From Grammothele lineata (Eukaryota > Basidiomycota > Agaricomycetes > Polyporales > Polyporaceae), in contig NDFF03000061.1 of assembly GCA_002150815.3 (NCBI GenBank), forward strand, positions 62,001-126,000: a stretch of 64,000 nucleotides of DNA, given 5' to 3'. Positions within the stretch are counted from its first letter, which is position 1; the number at the start of each line of letters is the position of its first letter. Position numbers and translations under genes: made by a program. The notes under the pieces were generated by a model. The model was not told the origin of the DNA. It worked only from the letters and a program-made list of their open reading frames with translations, and ran no database searches. Shown here piece by piece: positions 22,251 to 33,041 of this stretch.

Positions 22251-24629
22251 ATGGACTGCCCTATGCAGGTCGACCCCTCCCCCAACCGTCGTATAGCGCC
22301 CCTCCCAGGTACCAAGGCAAAGCAGAACATCATGGACGTCGACGTCCCCTTCATCGACCCTGTCTGGTTCTCAACTCGGAAGCCCTCCCTCACGCGGCGC
22401 CGCAAGGCGAGCGTGTTCGAGGACGACCAGGATGCAACACTCGCGAGCATTCTTGAAGACAAGCGGTACCTCGAACGCGAGGTGCATGACAACGACCGCC
22501 GCAAGAGGTTCAAGTCCGCCCAAGAGCCAGTCGAGGAGGTCCGTCAGCCCACTTCTGTATTCTTGCGAATACGATATTCATGCTGGTGCGCGGGGCCATA
22601 GACCCGCACCCGCGTCGAGATCCTCACGCTCGAAACTGTCATCAAGTATAAAATCAGGGTCAGGCCAAGGGTCCGTCGCACATCCGAGGCTCTCAAGGTG
22701 TGTAGCACTCTCCTTCGTGCTCGACTATGCTTGCTGCGCGACGTGTGGCTGAAATTGACCGGTGGGGTCTTTGGCGTGCATAGAAACGCAAGCGGTTCCT
22801 CAAGCGTATCTCCAAGATTCCTCGTAGCGCCCGTCCGCACGACTTTCCCTACACGTTCACCTTCTGCGTCGGCCCCGCCGAGATTCAGTACCTGCAAATT
22901 CGGCAGTCTCAGCCGGAGCAACTTCACTACGATCCTGCCCATATCATCGACTTGTCCTTCCAATCCTCCCTCATTCCCGAGTGCGCCGCATACATCCAGC
23001 AAGTTCAACAGGACTTCTACTCCCCCGGTCCGTCAGTTGCCCTCCAATCTTCCTACCTCCAATTGCAGCCACAAGTCGCATCGGTCCCGCCCTGCTTCCC
23101 GACCTTCCTCAACATTCCTCAGCAAGTGTCGGTGCCAGCTCCTCCTTCTGCTTCGCGGAGCCGCTCCGCGGCAAAGGAGGGCGCCCGGGCGTTCGTACCT
23201 TACTTCATTCTGAAGGTCATGAAGAGGAAGGGTCCCCGTCTAGAGCGCTCGACGGCGAGGCAGGGCTCAAAGCTCGTCCGCGATCACGCCGTCGTTGCAG
23301 CGTTCGTCTCGCCTTACGCTGGACGCGCCAAGCGGCCTTCCAAGATCGCGGCATCCATGCGTCTTAGGGACAAGGACGAGCAGGAGGAGCGTATGACGCT
23401 GGACAGAGTCAGCCCGATGGAGAGGGAGGGCAGCCCGATGGCGGAGGACGACCCGGCGGTCGAGATGGCGGAGGCCGAGGACGCCATGGATGAGGTACGC
23501 CCCTCCAAGTACTTCCTAGTCACTCGTTCACCAACCCATTCTTCATGTCAAGGATATGGAGGTGTTCCACAGTCTCCCTCCCTCTCCTATGCTCTCGATC
23601 GTCGACCTCTCCCATGTCGGCGCCGGCGGCTGCTTCGACCCGCATTGCGAGTCCTGCCCTCGCGGGCTGCCTACGATGGCCTCGTCGATGTCTTGGAGGG
23701 CCTCTACTCCCCCGCCGCGTGCTGGCTTGTGGGCGTTGAGGGAGCTCGCCTCCTCCGCCTCAGAGGAGGGCGGGTTTACTACGGCGTTCCCGGTAGATAG
23801 GGCATCCGCTGGACTGTTGTCTCGTACTCACCAGGAGAGGTTCTCGGATGAGCTCGCGAGTCGCCTCATCGTCGCCAGCAACTCCGTCGTCTCTGTGGTG
23901 ATGGCAGACGAGGAGGAGCAGGATGTGTTCTTCGATGCGGCTGAGACCGTGGACGCGGCACCCCTCCAGCCTGCTGTCGAAGTACCTCTCCAGACCGTCA
24001 TCGCAGCACCTCTCGAGGCCGTGGCTGCAGTTCCCATCCAGACCATGAACGCTCCCATCCAGACCGTGGACGCTGCTCCCCTTCAGCTTCCCATTGTCAT
24101 CGCCCAGCCCGCCCCCGTCACGGCCGAGGTCCCCGCCTTCCTCCCCTCGACGCCCCGCACACCCGTTCGCCGCGACGCCTCCGAAGCGCCGACGGAGGAG
24201 GAGGTCCAGCAGTGGTCCCCCGGCAGCGGTCGCAGCTCCTGCACTCCCGACCTCTCCTGGGAGGACGCGTTCGTTCGCGCCCCGGTCGTCCCCGGGCTCG
24301 GGACGCCCTCGACGCGCATCTGCATCGCTATCAATGAGGACGATGAGGACGACGAGACCAAGGCCCAGCTCGAGGAAGAGGAGGACGAGGATTCGGTCGA
24401 GACTGCGGCTGACAACGACAACGACGACGATGAGGACACCCCCGAGGTCGAGGTCCGTACTGCCGACGACGACGACGACGAGACTGCCGAAGACGAGGAG
24501 AAGGCCGCCTGCGAACGGTTCTTCGGCGCGACGAGCGACCCCAACGCGATCCGGTCTCCTTCGAAACGCGACGGGCTCCCTCAGTACAGGGACATTTCTG
24601 GCGTGTTCTCGGACGACGAATCGGACTAG
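22251..24629 (+). CDS. Unrecognised 723-residue protein with acidic C-terminal tail
   Basis: Four exons with phase-0 junctions: 22251-22538, 22602-22697, 22784-23494 and 23553-24629. The N-terminus is MDCPMQVDPSPNRRIAPLPG. Residues about 85-145 are strongly basic (DNDRRKRFKSAQEPVEE, RVRPRVRRTSEALKKRKRF), a possible nuclear-localisation or nucleic-acid-binding stretch, followed by a likely folded patch (HDFPYTFTFCVGPAEIQYLQ and HYDPAHIIDLSFQSSLIPEC). A Pro/Gln-rich middle has an imperfect repeat of about ten residues (VDAAPLQ, VEVPLQTV, IAAPLEAV, APIQTVDAAPLQ). The last third is very acidic (EDDEDDETK, EEEEDEDS, NDNDDDEDTPE) and ends YRDISGVFSDDESD. I recognise no family. A nuclear role is a guess from the basic and acidic segments. 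Confidence 0.75.
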
Positions 24630-25616
24630 ACTGGCTACGACGACACTGACGACGGCGATGGCGACGACTATGACGACGATGACTACGACGACGACGGCAA
24701 GACGGTATCTTACTAAATCTACGACGCGCATCTATCTATCGCCACCCGGCGGTTATCGACATACGACATTTACTAGACGTTCTCTACCCCGACTTCCCAC
24801 CTGGCGATCTCGGCACTATTTATGTCTCACTTATCTACGGCCTGACGACATGTACGACCTGCTCACGATGGCCTCACGCTCAGTCTCGGTCATAGGTGCT
24901 CTTTCCGCTCCTGGCGACTTCGGCTCCTCACCACACCACACCACACCACACCCCCACTACACCCTCGCTGACGTGCTGATCACTGTGCTCGGCTTCTCCT
25001 ACCTCGACCTGCTGCTCCCCTGGTAGGGCCTCTCGCTCCACTCCGACGACGCGTTCTCTCTCGGACTGGGCGACCCTTCTGCTCTATGGCGTTCTCCCCT
25101 GGCAAGACAGGCATCTGCGCCTCTCTTCGAAACACTAAACCCCCAAAACATTTGAAAAGTGAGTCTTCTTACTTAGGCGTGCTGCCCCACTTGAGTTCGT
25201 GTTCTGACGCGTGTCGAATGCAGCTCTGCACAAAACCCAAAAACATTTTCTTTTCTCTTCTGCGGGGACGATGAAGAAAACCTGGTCGAAAACAAAAATG
25301 GTATAATCACAAAAAACAAACATCGAATAATGAAAAGCTCAAAAACATCGGAAAACGCCTGGACGAAAACACCAAAAACATGCGCAGGACGAAGGTGGTA
25401 CGGGAATGGGAGGAGTGGAGCGGCGGAGTTGTGGATTTTTTCTATCTCTTTGGGTCTTACGTCTTACTCGGGTTTATGGCGGGACCGTCTTCTCGTTACT
25501 GTACAGTAAACGGTTTGGGTGACAGACGTTGAATAAACGCTCCTCAGACCAACTTGACCGTGTGACATGCATCGACTACACTGCTCCTGTGCCAGCGGAG
25601 GTTGAGATCACGAGTG
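24630..25616. other. Convergent intergenic region with an A-rich segment
   Basis: Just after the stop a GAC/GAT repeat continues (24637-24710), as if the acidic tail's low-complexity tract once extended further. From 25130 to 25390 the plus strand is A-rich with recurring CAAAAACAT-like words, in contrast to the GC-rich surroundings. AATAAA is present near 25531. No gene. Confidence 0.5.
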
Positions 25617-27528
25617 CTATGCGGCATCCACTACAGAGCGTACAATATTCTTCTCCTTACGCTTCCACTTTCGCTCCTGCTTCCGCACTGCCTTGAATAC
25701 CGGGATAAGCTCAAGCACCTCATCCCACCGCTTCCCGTACTCAACCTCCACCTCCATCCGCGCCCGCTCCTCCGGGTCCTCCTCGCTCTCAAGCATGTCC
25801 TCATTATCAAAATCGTACTCGATCTCCTCCAGCGCATGAAACACGTCCGACAAGAACGCCGCGACCGCACGCACGTCCCTCTGCTCCCGGATCGGCGTCT
25901 TGCCCACCGTGAGCGAGCGCAGCTCGCGCGCGGCGCGCCCGAGGCCCGGGCGGCACGAGCGCGTCCATGCGGGCAGGCGCGCGGGGTCTGGGTCGAACGC
26001 GAGCGAGAGGGTGTGCAGGCGCGGGCAGCAGAAGGCGGCGTAGGTGAGCGCGGCGAGCGTCGCAGGGGCGCGGGGGTAGGGAGAGGAAGAGGAAGAGGGG
26101 GATGGGACGGATGGGACGGATGGGGAGGGGAGCAGCGTGCCGAGGATGAGGCAGCGGAGGTCAGTGAAGGCGCAGAGGAGGTCGCGGATGCCATCGTCGG
26201 TGACAAGGAAGGGCGTGTTGGGCATCTCGAGGGCGAGCACTTGGAGGCTGGGGAGGGCGAGGAGGGGAGAGAGCACGTCGTCGTCGACGGGGCCGTCGGT
26301 GAGGATCGTGTTCGGTGGGTAGAGCCGGGAGCTGGCGGCTTGGACGTTGGTGAGGCTGTTTCGCCATCTGCGTCTGGCGAGGGCGGAGAAGAGGTCCTTG
26401 AGGCCCTGCGTGGGGAGGTTCTTGCCGCCGAGCATGACGAAGAACTTGTTTAGGTTTTCGGAGCGTATGGCACGGACGAGCGTCGATACCACGTCGAGAG
26501 AGCTGGGATAGTAGACGCTGAAGAACTGCAGACGGAGGAAGAAGTGCGTTTTAGTCGGCTTTTGGAAAGTTGACTGGATTTCGTTGCTGCATTCGCGATT
26601 ATAGGCCATTTCCAATCTGGTTAAACATGGCAGAGTAGCAAGATGTACGAGCGCCTGCGTGGAGAGAGGTGTTGAAGACGCATGCACGTGCGTGAGCTGC
26701 TTGAATGCGCATATTGCGGAAGACATCGAGGGGGCGATTGAAGAAGCCGGCTGCCAGTGCCATGGAAAGGGGGAAGCGCTCAAGATATGCAGTCTTGGAG
26801 ACTCGGTAGACAACCTTGCCAGCAAGTGAAGATAGGCTTCCATGAAGTCTTCGCTTACTTTATAGGTAGAGTTTCCAACGAAGATATTGTGGAGACTCGG
26901 GGAGAAGAAGATGGGTAGAGTGCGATAGAGTTCCACCGTACATCCCGTGCCTTGCATGACATGCAGAACCCCGAGATTTGGCAGGAGGCGAACCTTTGCG
27001 GGGTGCGAGGACAGTGCTTGCAAAACTGAAGTCGTAGGCAGGCAGTTATAGCGAGGAAATGGGTGTCGGTCGGAGAGGATGCGTAGGACACGGGGAGCAT
27101 AATGATCGAAGCGCGTGAAGTCGGACGGTGTTAGCGGCCGGGTCACGGTCTATCACGCGATGAGCAAATGCCGCAAGATGAAGAAGAGCAGACCGCACGA
27201 TAAATCTGCGCAGGGAACCGCGACCCCAGGACGGATATCGAGGCTCGAGTTCCTCTGTCCACGCGTCACGCGGAAGCGTGTACACTAGCACAGAGTAGCC
27301 GGGAATAGTATTCCATAGCGCATTGATAGCAATTTCGTGGATGTGCCGAGACGTCCTTGCCAACGCAAGGACAGCGTGGACACCTGCATGTTTAGATTCA
27401 AGACACGGGGTGAAGTCGGAGGGCGTTTGCCAGGCCATGAACAGATTGCAAACATCGCGTAGAACCTCTTCTGGAAGGGACTGTAGCGAAAGCCGCTTCG
27501 AGAGCCGGTCATCAATCGAGGCAGACAT
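25617..27528 (-). CDS. F-box protein with LRR-like C-terminal region
   Basis: Two exons: 27528-27199 (110 codons) and 27149-25617, with a 49-nt intron placed so that RRFI joins TVTRPLTPSDFTRFDHYAPR; 620 residues. Residues 15-60 carry an F-box (LSLQSLPEEVLRDVCNLF, then ALARTSRHIHEIAINALWN). The rest resembles the large agaricomycete F-box family: ITVTRPLTPSDFTRFDHYA followed by leucine-rich segments (LPCLTRLEMAYN, LPSLQVLALEMPNTPF, LRCLILGTLL). The C-terminal end is acidic then basic (EDMLESEEDPEERARME, KAVRKQERKWKRKEK). F-box proteins link substrates to SCF ubiquitin ligases through Skp1; the substrate here is unknown. Start ATG at 27528 preferred over an upstream non-ATG extension. Confidence 0.85.
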
Positions 27529-27644
27529 GAATGAGGGAATCGCGAGGGAGATAAGAAGGAGCAAAAAGTGCGACGCAGACTCTGAGAGGAAGGTGATTAT
27601 CCTGTTTCAATAGAATATTTACACTTTTTAATTTTTTTCAATAA

Positions 27645-27715
27645 GCATTAATGGGGTAGTGGTAACCTGGGTCGTTGCCATCGACCCGCCGGGGGTTCGA
27701 TTCCCCCTTAATGCA
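27645..27715 (+). tRNA. tRNA-Gly (GCC), intronless
   Basis: 71 nt. Acceptor arms GCATTAA (27645-27651) and TTAATGC (27708-27714) pair perfectly, with discriminator A at 27715. The D-arm contains GGGTAGTGGTAACC (internal A box). The anticodon stem GGTCG/CGACC encloses loop TTGCCAT, anticodon GCC. The T-arm is GGGGG TTCGATT CCCCC (B box GGTTCGATTCC). Confidence 0.95.
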
Positions 27716-27734
27716 CTTGCATGTGTCCGAATGC

Positions 27735-27739
27735 TTTTT
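27735..27739 (+). terminator. Pol III terminator of the tRNA
   Basis: TTTTT 20 bp after the tRNA, the usual RNA polymerase III stop signal. Confidence 0.6.
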
Positions 27740-27957
27740 GTTTCTTCTTTCCGAATCCCCGACGTACAACAGAAGGCTCTTCGGCCTGCAAATGGCGGAA
27801 ACCACATTTAGAGCTTCAGTTAATTGTCGACACATACAACCTCAAAGCTCAAGTGCGCTGCACCGCACACATGCTAGATTGTCCCACCAAGCGATTAAGT
27901 AATCTTTTGCAGGGTCCAACTCAGTATCTAAAAACCGTGTACTCAGTACTTATCGCG

Positions 27958-30208
27958 CTACACTACTTCAATATCTACCACCCGTACCTTCTCCAACCAT
28001 TCCATATGCTGATCCTTATGTTCGCCATAGTAGTGTAGGAAGCGTCCTATCCTACGATACTTTGCCATATTGGGGACTTCTAGTAAGTCTCTCTGCTGTC
28101 GTGTAACAATGATGCCGGCAATCTCCTTTTCATCCCAGCGCAAAGGAACGGCCCATATATCCTCTAGACCTACGTCATCTATGCTATCAACGCTCACACG
28201 CCCAATGGGTTTCAAGTTGGCCACTGCTTGGCAATGTTCGTCTAATAAATGGAGATGACGGAGTGGCCTGTAGCCCCAAGAATTGTCATCCCAATTCTCA
28301 GTCTTGACATCCCACGCACAACGCACGAGAGGGGTACGAAGGACGAGCATGCCACCCACAACTTCCCCAAATGGAACCTTCGGGTGCTTCAGGTCCATCC
28401 CATATCGAACGATCTCCGCCACTCGCCGCTCCTTGGGGGGCTCAACGGTGTGCGGTGTTCCTCGGAACATCGAGATGCGACCGTCGACCGCTGCCCACGA
28501 CCATGATGGCGCGCGATAGCCTGCGGGCCGCGGAAGACGTTCTTCGGCGTTGAGCCACAACAGATCATCGAGGAGTGTGTTGCTCCAGAGACCAGCGAGG
28601 TAATCTTTGCCCAACATGTGCTGGAACTCTTCTGCAACTCCGCCGAACGCCACGAGTTTGTCCGAGGGAAGCGAGAGCTTGCGCTGCGTGTACTCGTTCA
28701 CGAGGTTTGCCCACGCCGAGCGGGCTTCCCATATTTCGGCGCCGCGCATGAGCCTCGGCATGCTCTCGTTCCTAGAGAGCGCATCTGGGAGGCGGATCGT
28801 CCGCAGGTCCTGCTCGCTGTAGGATCCGCCAATGTTGCGCACGCCGGCCTGACAGCGGTACTGGAGTGTGTGCGACGCAAATACGAGCATACGCCGGGAC
28901 ATGACGTACTCCTGAAAGCACCATCCCCGTCCGGCAATAGGTTCGTTCGTTGAACGGTATTGAATCCAGCGAAGATCCGGGGGGTCGTTGTTCATCATCA
29001 ATGGGGACAGGTGCACATTGCCCCAAACTGGCAGCTCCCCATCTTCCTTCTTGTCGCCGGAAGTACGACATGGGAAGGGAATCTCAACATCGCGCGAGAA
29101 CTGAATAGAAGGTACGGCCGGACGTGTTTCTAGAAACCCTAAGCTGACGCGGGACGAACTCGCAGCAACCAGAGTGATGTACGCATCGCGGTATATGTGG
29201 CCCATACGCGCGATCTCGCATTGCCTGTCTTCGTATGAGTCCTGGATGATGCATAAGGTGTCCACCCAGAGGTATCGGAGGCCGAGCGCATGGGTCGTGT
29301 CGATTGCGTCAAGAATAGTTTTGGGGAGGATGGCAGGATTGATGAAGTTAGTGTAAGCAGCGATGTTCGACATGATGGAGCTGTGTGGCTGGGCTTCGCC
29401 CCAGACGTAGCTGAGTGCGGTGTAGGCACCTCGAGCGCCGCTCTTTGCGACGAGGCGAGGGCGGCTGGGATCATCACAATCAATCAAGCGAGTGGGCAAG
29501 AATGGAGCATTATGGGAGCCTGAACAGTGGTGTGAATCAACGCATTCCTCAAGCAGCTCTTTAGCAAGATCCAGCGCACGAGGGGAGCCCACATCAAGGA
29601 TACGAGGGCGGAGAGGGATGAATTCGGAGGCAGGATCACCTATAGTAATGAGCGTCAACATTCGAACGAGTCTCTTCTCGAGATATGGTTGAATACCCCC
29701 ACCTGCATCGGCGTACACATAACCAAGGAACTGTATGTCGTCGTTGACGAGGATCACAAAATCATACTCCGAGTTCTCTGGAGGCGGCGGGACAGAACTG
29801 CTCGGTAAGCGTCGGGACTTCCCCACAATAATATTCACTAGCATCTCGATATCAAGGCCGTCCCCATTATATGTTGCCTTGAAGATGAGTTGACAGAAAC
29901 GGCATCCACTAAAGGCACCAGACCGTACGTCCGCCCACGTACAAGCGTACGAGTATCCACCGCTGGACCCCTTGATCAACGAAGGTTCCACCGCAGGGTG
30001 CAGTAATCCAAGACGCGCAGAGATCACACCATCCCAGCACAACTTGCAGATGTATGAGGGTTTTTCTCGTATGCTTTCGTTGAAACATGTTGAGCTGTCG
30101 TTCGCGGTGTTTGTGGGAGATCGGAGTGCGTATGAGAACATACCCGCTGAAGTTTTGACCTTTCGGTATGGATGACCCCGGTTTCGGGTGTACGGCTCCT
30201 CTCGGCAT
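27958..30208 (-). CDS. HET-domain protein D (intact, inverted copy)
   Basis: Model by comparison with B: exons 30208-30144, 30073-29703 and 29639-27958, 2118 nt, 705 residues. Start MPRGAVHPKPGSSIPKG; exon 1 ends GG and joins C-ATA-CGA (GIREKPSYIC). Cysteine module: YICKLCWDGVISARLGLLHP, GGYSYACTWADV, SGCRFCQLIF. HET domain: YTALSYVWGEAQPHSS, LRYLWVDTLCIIQDSYED, GHIYRDAYITLVAASS, then RGWCFQEYVMSRRMLVFASH, LPSDKLVAFGG and APSWSWAAVDGRIS. The second intron (29702-29640) is 63 nt, a multiple of three without a stop, and the first intron contains an in-frame ATG at 30141, so an unspliced reading of 727 residues from 30141 is also fully open. The Trp lost in gene B is present here. Function inferred as for A. 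Confidence 0.92.
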
Positions 30209-31629
30209 GGGGTTCAGCGCAAATTGAGGCTTCCCGCAAACAAACGGCGTTCTATCTGCAATATCCTGACGGCTCGAATGCTGTGTCGTAGGAAAAGGGT
30301 TGCGAAGGAAGGAGAGGATGCCCTCCAGTCACTCGGGCCAGAAGAGGACGGGCGCTAACTACTACCACGACGACGTCCGCGCAACCTTACATAATCAGCG
30401 CCCAATGCCATCCTCGAACACCGGATCCGCGGACTGCGCGTGTAGCATCCTAAGGAATCAGGTCCTTAGGATATTATACAGCGCGCAATTTTTCACTTAC
30501 CGAGTTCCTTCGCCAGGGGGTGGCATGGCAGAGCTATCCTCACATTAAATGACAATACGGCCCGTGATTCTCGACTCAGATAGGCTCCGGAGAGCCCAAG
30601 CGCGTGCATGAGTGCTGATCCTTGTGAGACAATGCGATACTAATACAGGTCCTACGACATTCATGGTACAACAGGCGCAAGCAGGTACCCAAGACAAGAA
30701 AGTGAGGAGCAACGGTACGAGAGCGGGAGAGCGAGCCTGGGGAACAAGACTAGGGTGATGGGGAATACTGTAGAGATCAGACCATAGCGGCGCGTCACAC
30801 GTCACAAGGCCCGCCGCCTGGCCGCTATTCGACTTTTGTCACCGGTCACCAGCCTCCCCGCCGGGTGTGACCGCCAGCCGGAACCGTTTTCGGTCGCTCC
30901 GAGCCCCATATATGGAAATTTTTCGCCGCCTGCGGCGGCGCGTCACACCACTACGACCGCCCGACCGCCCTGCCGGTTCAGCCACAGGGTGTCACACCCC
31001 CAACCCCCTTCCGCTATGGTCGAATCTCTACAGTATTAGTAGCGTAGGGCCAGAAAACGCGATACCTCGCGCCCAGGCAGGAGAGCAATGGGGGATGTGG
31101 GGATCTATCGAAGCCGCATGTAGAGAGAACGGTATGAGGCGCGTACGGCGTAGCGTTCGTGGGGTGTCGTGGAGGGGAGCTATGTGAGAGGCTAATCGTG
31201 AAGCGTTTTTGTATGCCGGGTCGGGTGTGGGGTGTGTGTGCAGGTATATGGACATGTGGACGCGCGGAGGGACGTGCCTGCGCCCCTTGGCAGATCTGCC
31301 GATCGATGTGTGGAGCGCGCGGCACATCATCCTGCGGCGGGGGAGCGATTCGGGTGGACATCGCTTACGGAACTATACACGGAGAACCTCCCCCGGCCGG
31401 TGGGGAGGGGCCTATGGACGGTGGAACCTCGGGCTGGCCGCAGGAACTTGACAGTAAGAGAGCTCGAATGATGCCGTTGTTCAAACCATGTTCTCCACGC
31501 CGGCCGGAGGCTGCTGCCGCTCGGCGCGCTGCGCACGCGCGTGGTGCGCACGAGCATTCGCGTCCCTGATCGACAAGGTAGAAGTTAATATCGGCAGACG
31601 GAGAAGCGGAGTGGCGGAAGGTGGTTAAC
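30209..31629. other. Intergenic region with a TIR element
   Basis: 1.4 kb with no supportable gene. It contains the 266-bp element at 30768-31033. The remaining sequence is GC-rich, with a short CT/AG inverted motif but nothing assignable. Confidence 0.5.
30766..31035. mobile_element. 266-bp MITE-like element with TA target duplication
   Basis: Terminal inverted repeats of 23 bp: CTGTAGAGATCAGACCATAG at 30768 onward to 30790, and its partner at 31011-31033 (CCGCTATGGTCGAATCTCTA followed by CAG). Two mismatches in the arms. Each end is bordered by TA (30766-30767 and 31034-31035), as after Tc1/mariner-type insertion. The inside has repeated GCGGCGCGTCACAC and GGGTGT(C)ACC words but no coding capacity, so it is non-autonomous. 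Confidence 0.8.
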
Positions 31630-33041
31630 TCACGGCTTGTTGAGCAGACTCTCGGAGCCGGTGAAGAGGAGCGAGTCGTAGAGGAACACCCCAACTGCGA
31701 AAGGAATTATGAGACGAACTAGCGGACAAACGAGCTTCGGAACATGAAACGCACCGAGCGCGCCGACGATGGGGGCGATGACCGGGCACCACAGCCAGTA
31801 CTGGCTCCTGAAGGTGAACACTTTGGACGGAATGTATGTCAGCAATCTTGCGAGCGTTGTGACGTGTGGTGACGCGTGACGCGACCTACCGGCAGACCCG
31901 TAGCCGACCATCGCAGTCAGGAGCCTCGGACCGAGGTCGCGAGCGGGGTTGATGGCGTAGCCTGCGAGACATAAGTGTCAGCTGTTTTGCCAAGTAGTGT
32001 ACCGTAGATCAACGCCACTTACCCGTCTGCATTCCGAGGGCTGCACCAATACCGAGGATCATGATGAAGAGCACGAGGGGCGCAAGGCCGGGGGGCGGGG
32101 GACCGTTCCTCGAGTCGCTCATGGCGCAGACGACGATGAGCAGCACGGCGGTGCCGACGAACTCGTCGAAGAAACACGAGACGGACGTCATGTACGGCAG
32201 CTGAGTTAGTGAGTCAGCGACTACGTCCCACACAAAGATATCTCGGGACTCCGAAACGCACCGCGTATGTCGAGAAGAGGCCCGCCGTACCCGGCACGGT
32301 GCGGATGTGCCTGCCACCTTCGACGAGGTCGATAGCGTGGATGTAGTTGGCGTAGACGATGCCCGCGCCGCACAAGCCGCCCATAAGTTGCGCGAAGATG
32401 TACGCGGGGACCTTGCGCCAGGGGAAGTCGCGGAACGTCGCGAGCGCGATCGTCACGGCGGGGTTGATATGCCCGCCAGAGATCCCGCCCGAGACCCAGA
32501 CACCGAGCGCGGTGCCCACCGCCCAGCCAAAGTTGAGGGAGAGGTAGTTCTGTGTGGGGAACGCGGGGGAGCGCGCGGGCGTCAGTCAACGCTGATGACG
32601 TCCCGAAGGTCCGGAGTGAGGGAACGCAGAAGCTGGGGCGCCCCCCGTGGGGTGGGACCATTCAAATTCTTAGTACTCACGCCGAAGGGAGAGGATGCTA
32701 CCGCTGGGTGGGTGGAGAGGACGGTCTGGCAGTCCACACCGTTCCCAAAGATGATCAGGATCATGACGCCGAAGAACTCGGCCGCGGGTTCCCTCAGGTA
32801 CTCGCTAAAATGAAAGCGTGTGAGGAATCTGAAGCAAGAGCAATGTAGAGGCAAGGTGTGCTTACCGGACCCTGGACCATCTGTTCGGATATCTCGTGTA
32901 GTACGCTGTGAGCTCATCGCGTTCGCCGGTGCTTTGAGAGCTGACTTCGACCTCCTCGGCGTGGCTCTTTGTTTCCTTAGCATAGTGGTCGGCCTCGGAG
33001 GAGGTGAGAGTGGTACGCCTGTTGATGGTCTGCTGAGACAT
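31630..33041 (-). CDS. Aquaglyceroporin (MIP family)
   Basis: Membrane channel for glycerol and water. N-terminal cytosolic segment [20 protein letters not shown], then first helix [40 protein letters not shown] with the first half-helix [74 protein letters not shown]; second half-helix [17 protein letters not shown]; and [17 protein letters not shown] before a short C-tail ending ESLLNKP. Both NPA boxes are present. NPARD, with Asp after the second Arg, is the glycerol-facilitator signature, so glycerol transport is more likely than strict water selectivity. About six short introns. A non-preferred start lies 30 nt upstream at 33071. A likely TATA box is 85-90 bp upstream. Confidence 0.95.

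Larger units (their letters stand above)
27529..27957. other. Spacer holding a tRNA gene
   Basis: 430 bp between the F-box gene start and the stop of HET gene D. AT-rich before the tRNA (TTTTTAATTTTTTTCAATAA). Apart from the tRNA and its terminator nothing is seen. Confidence 0.6.
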
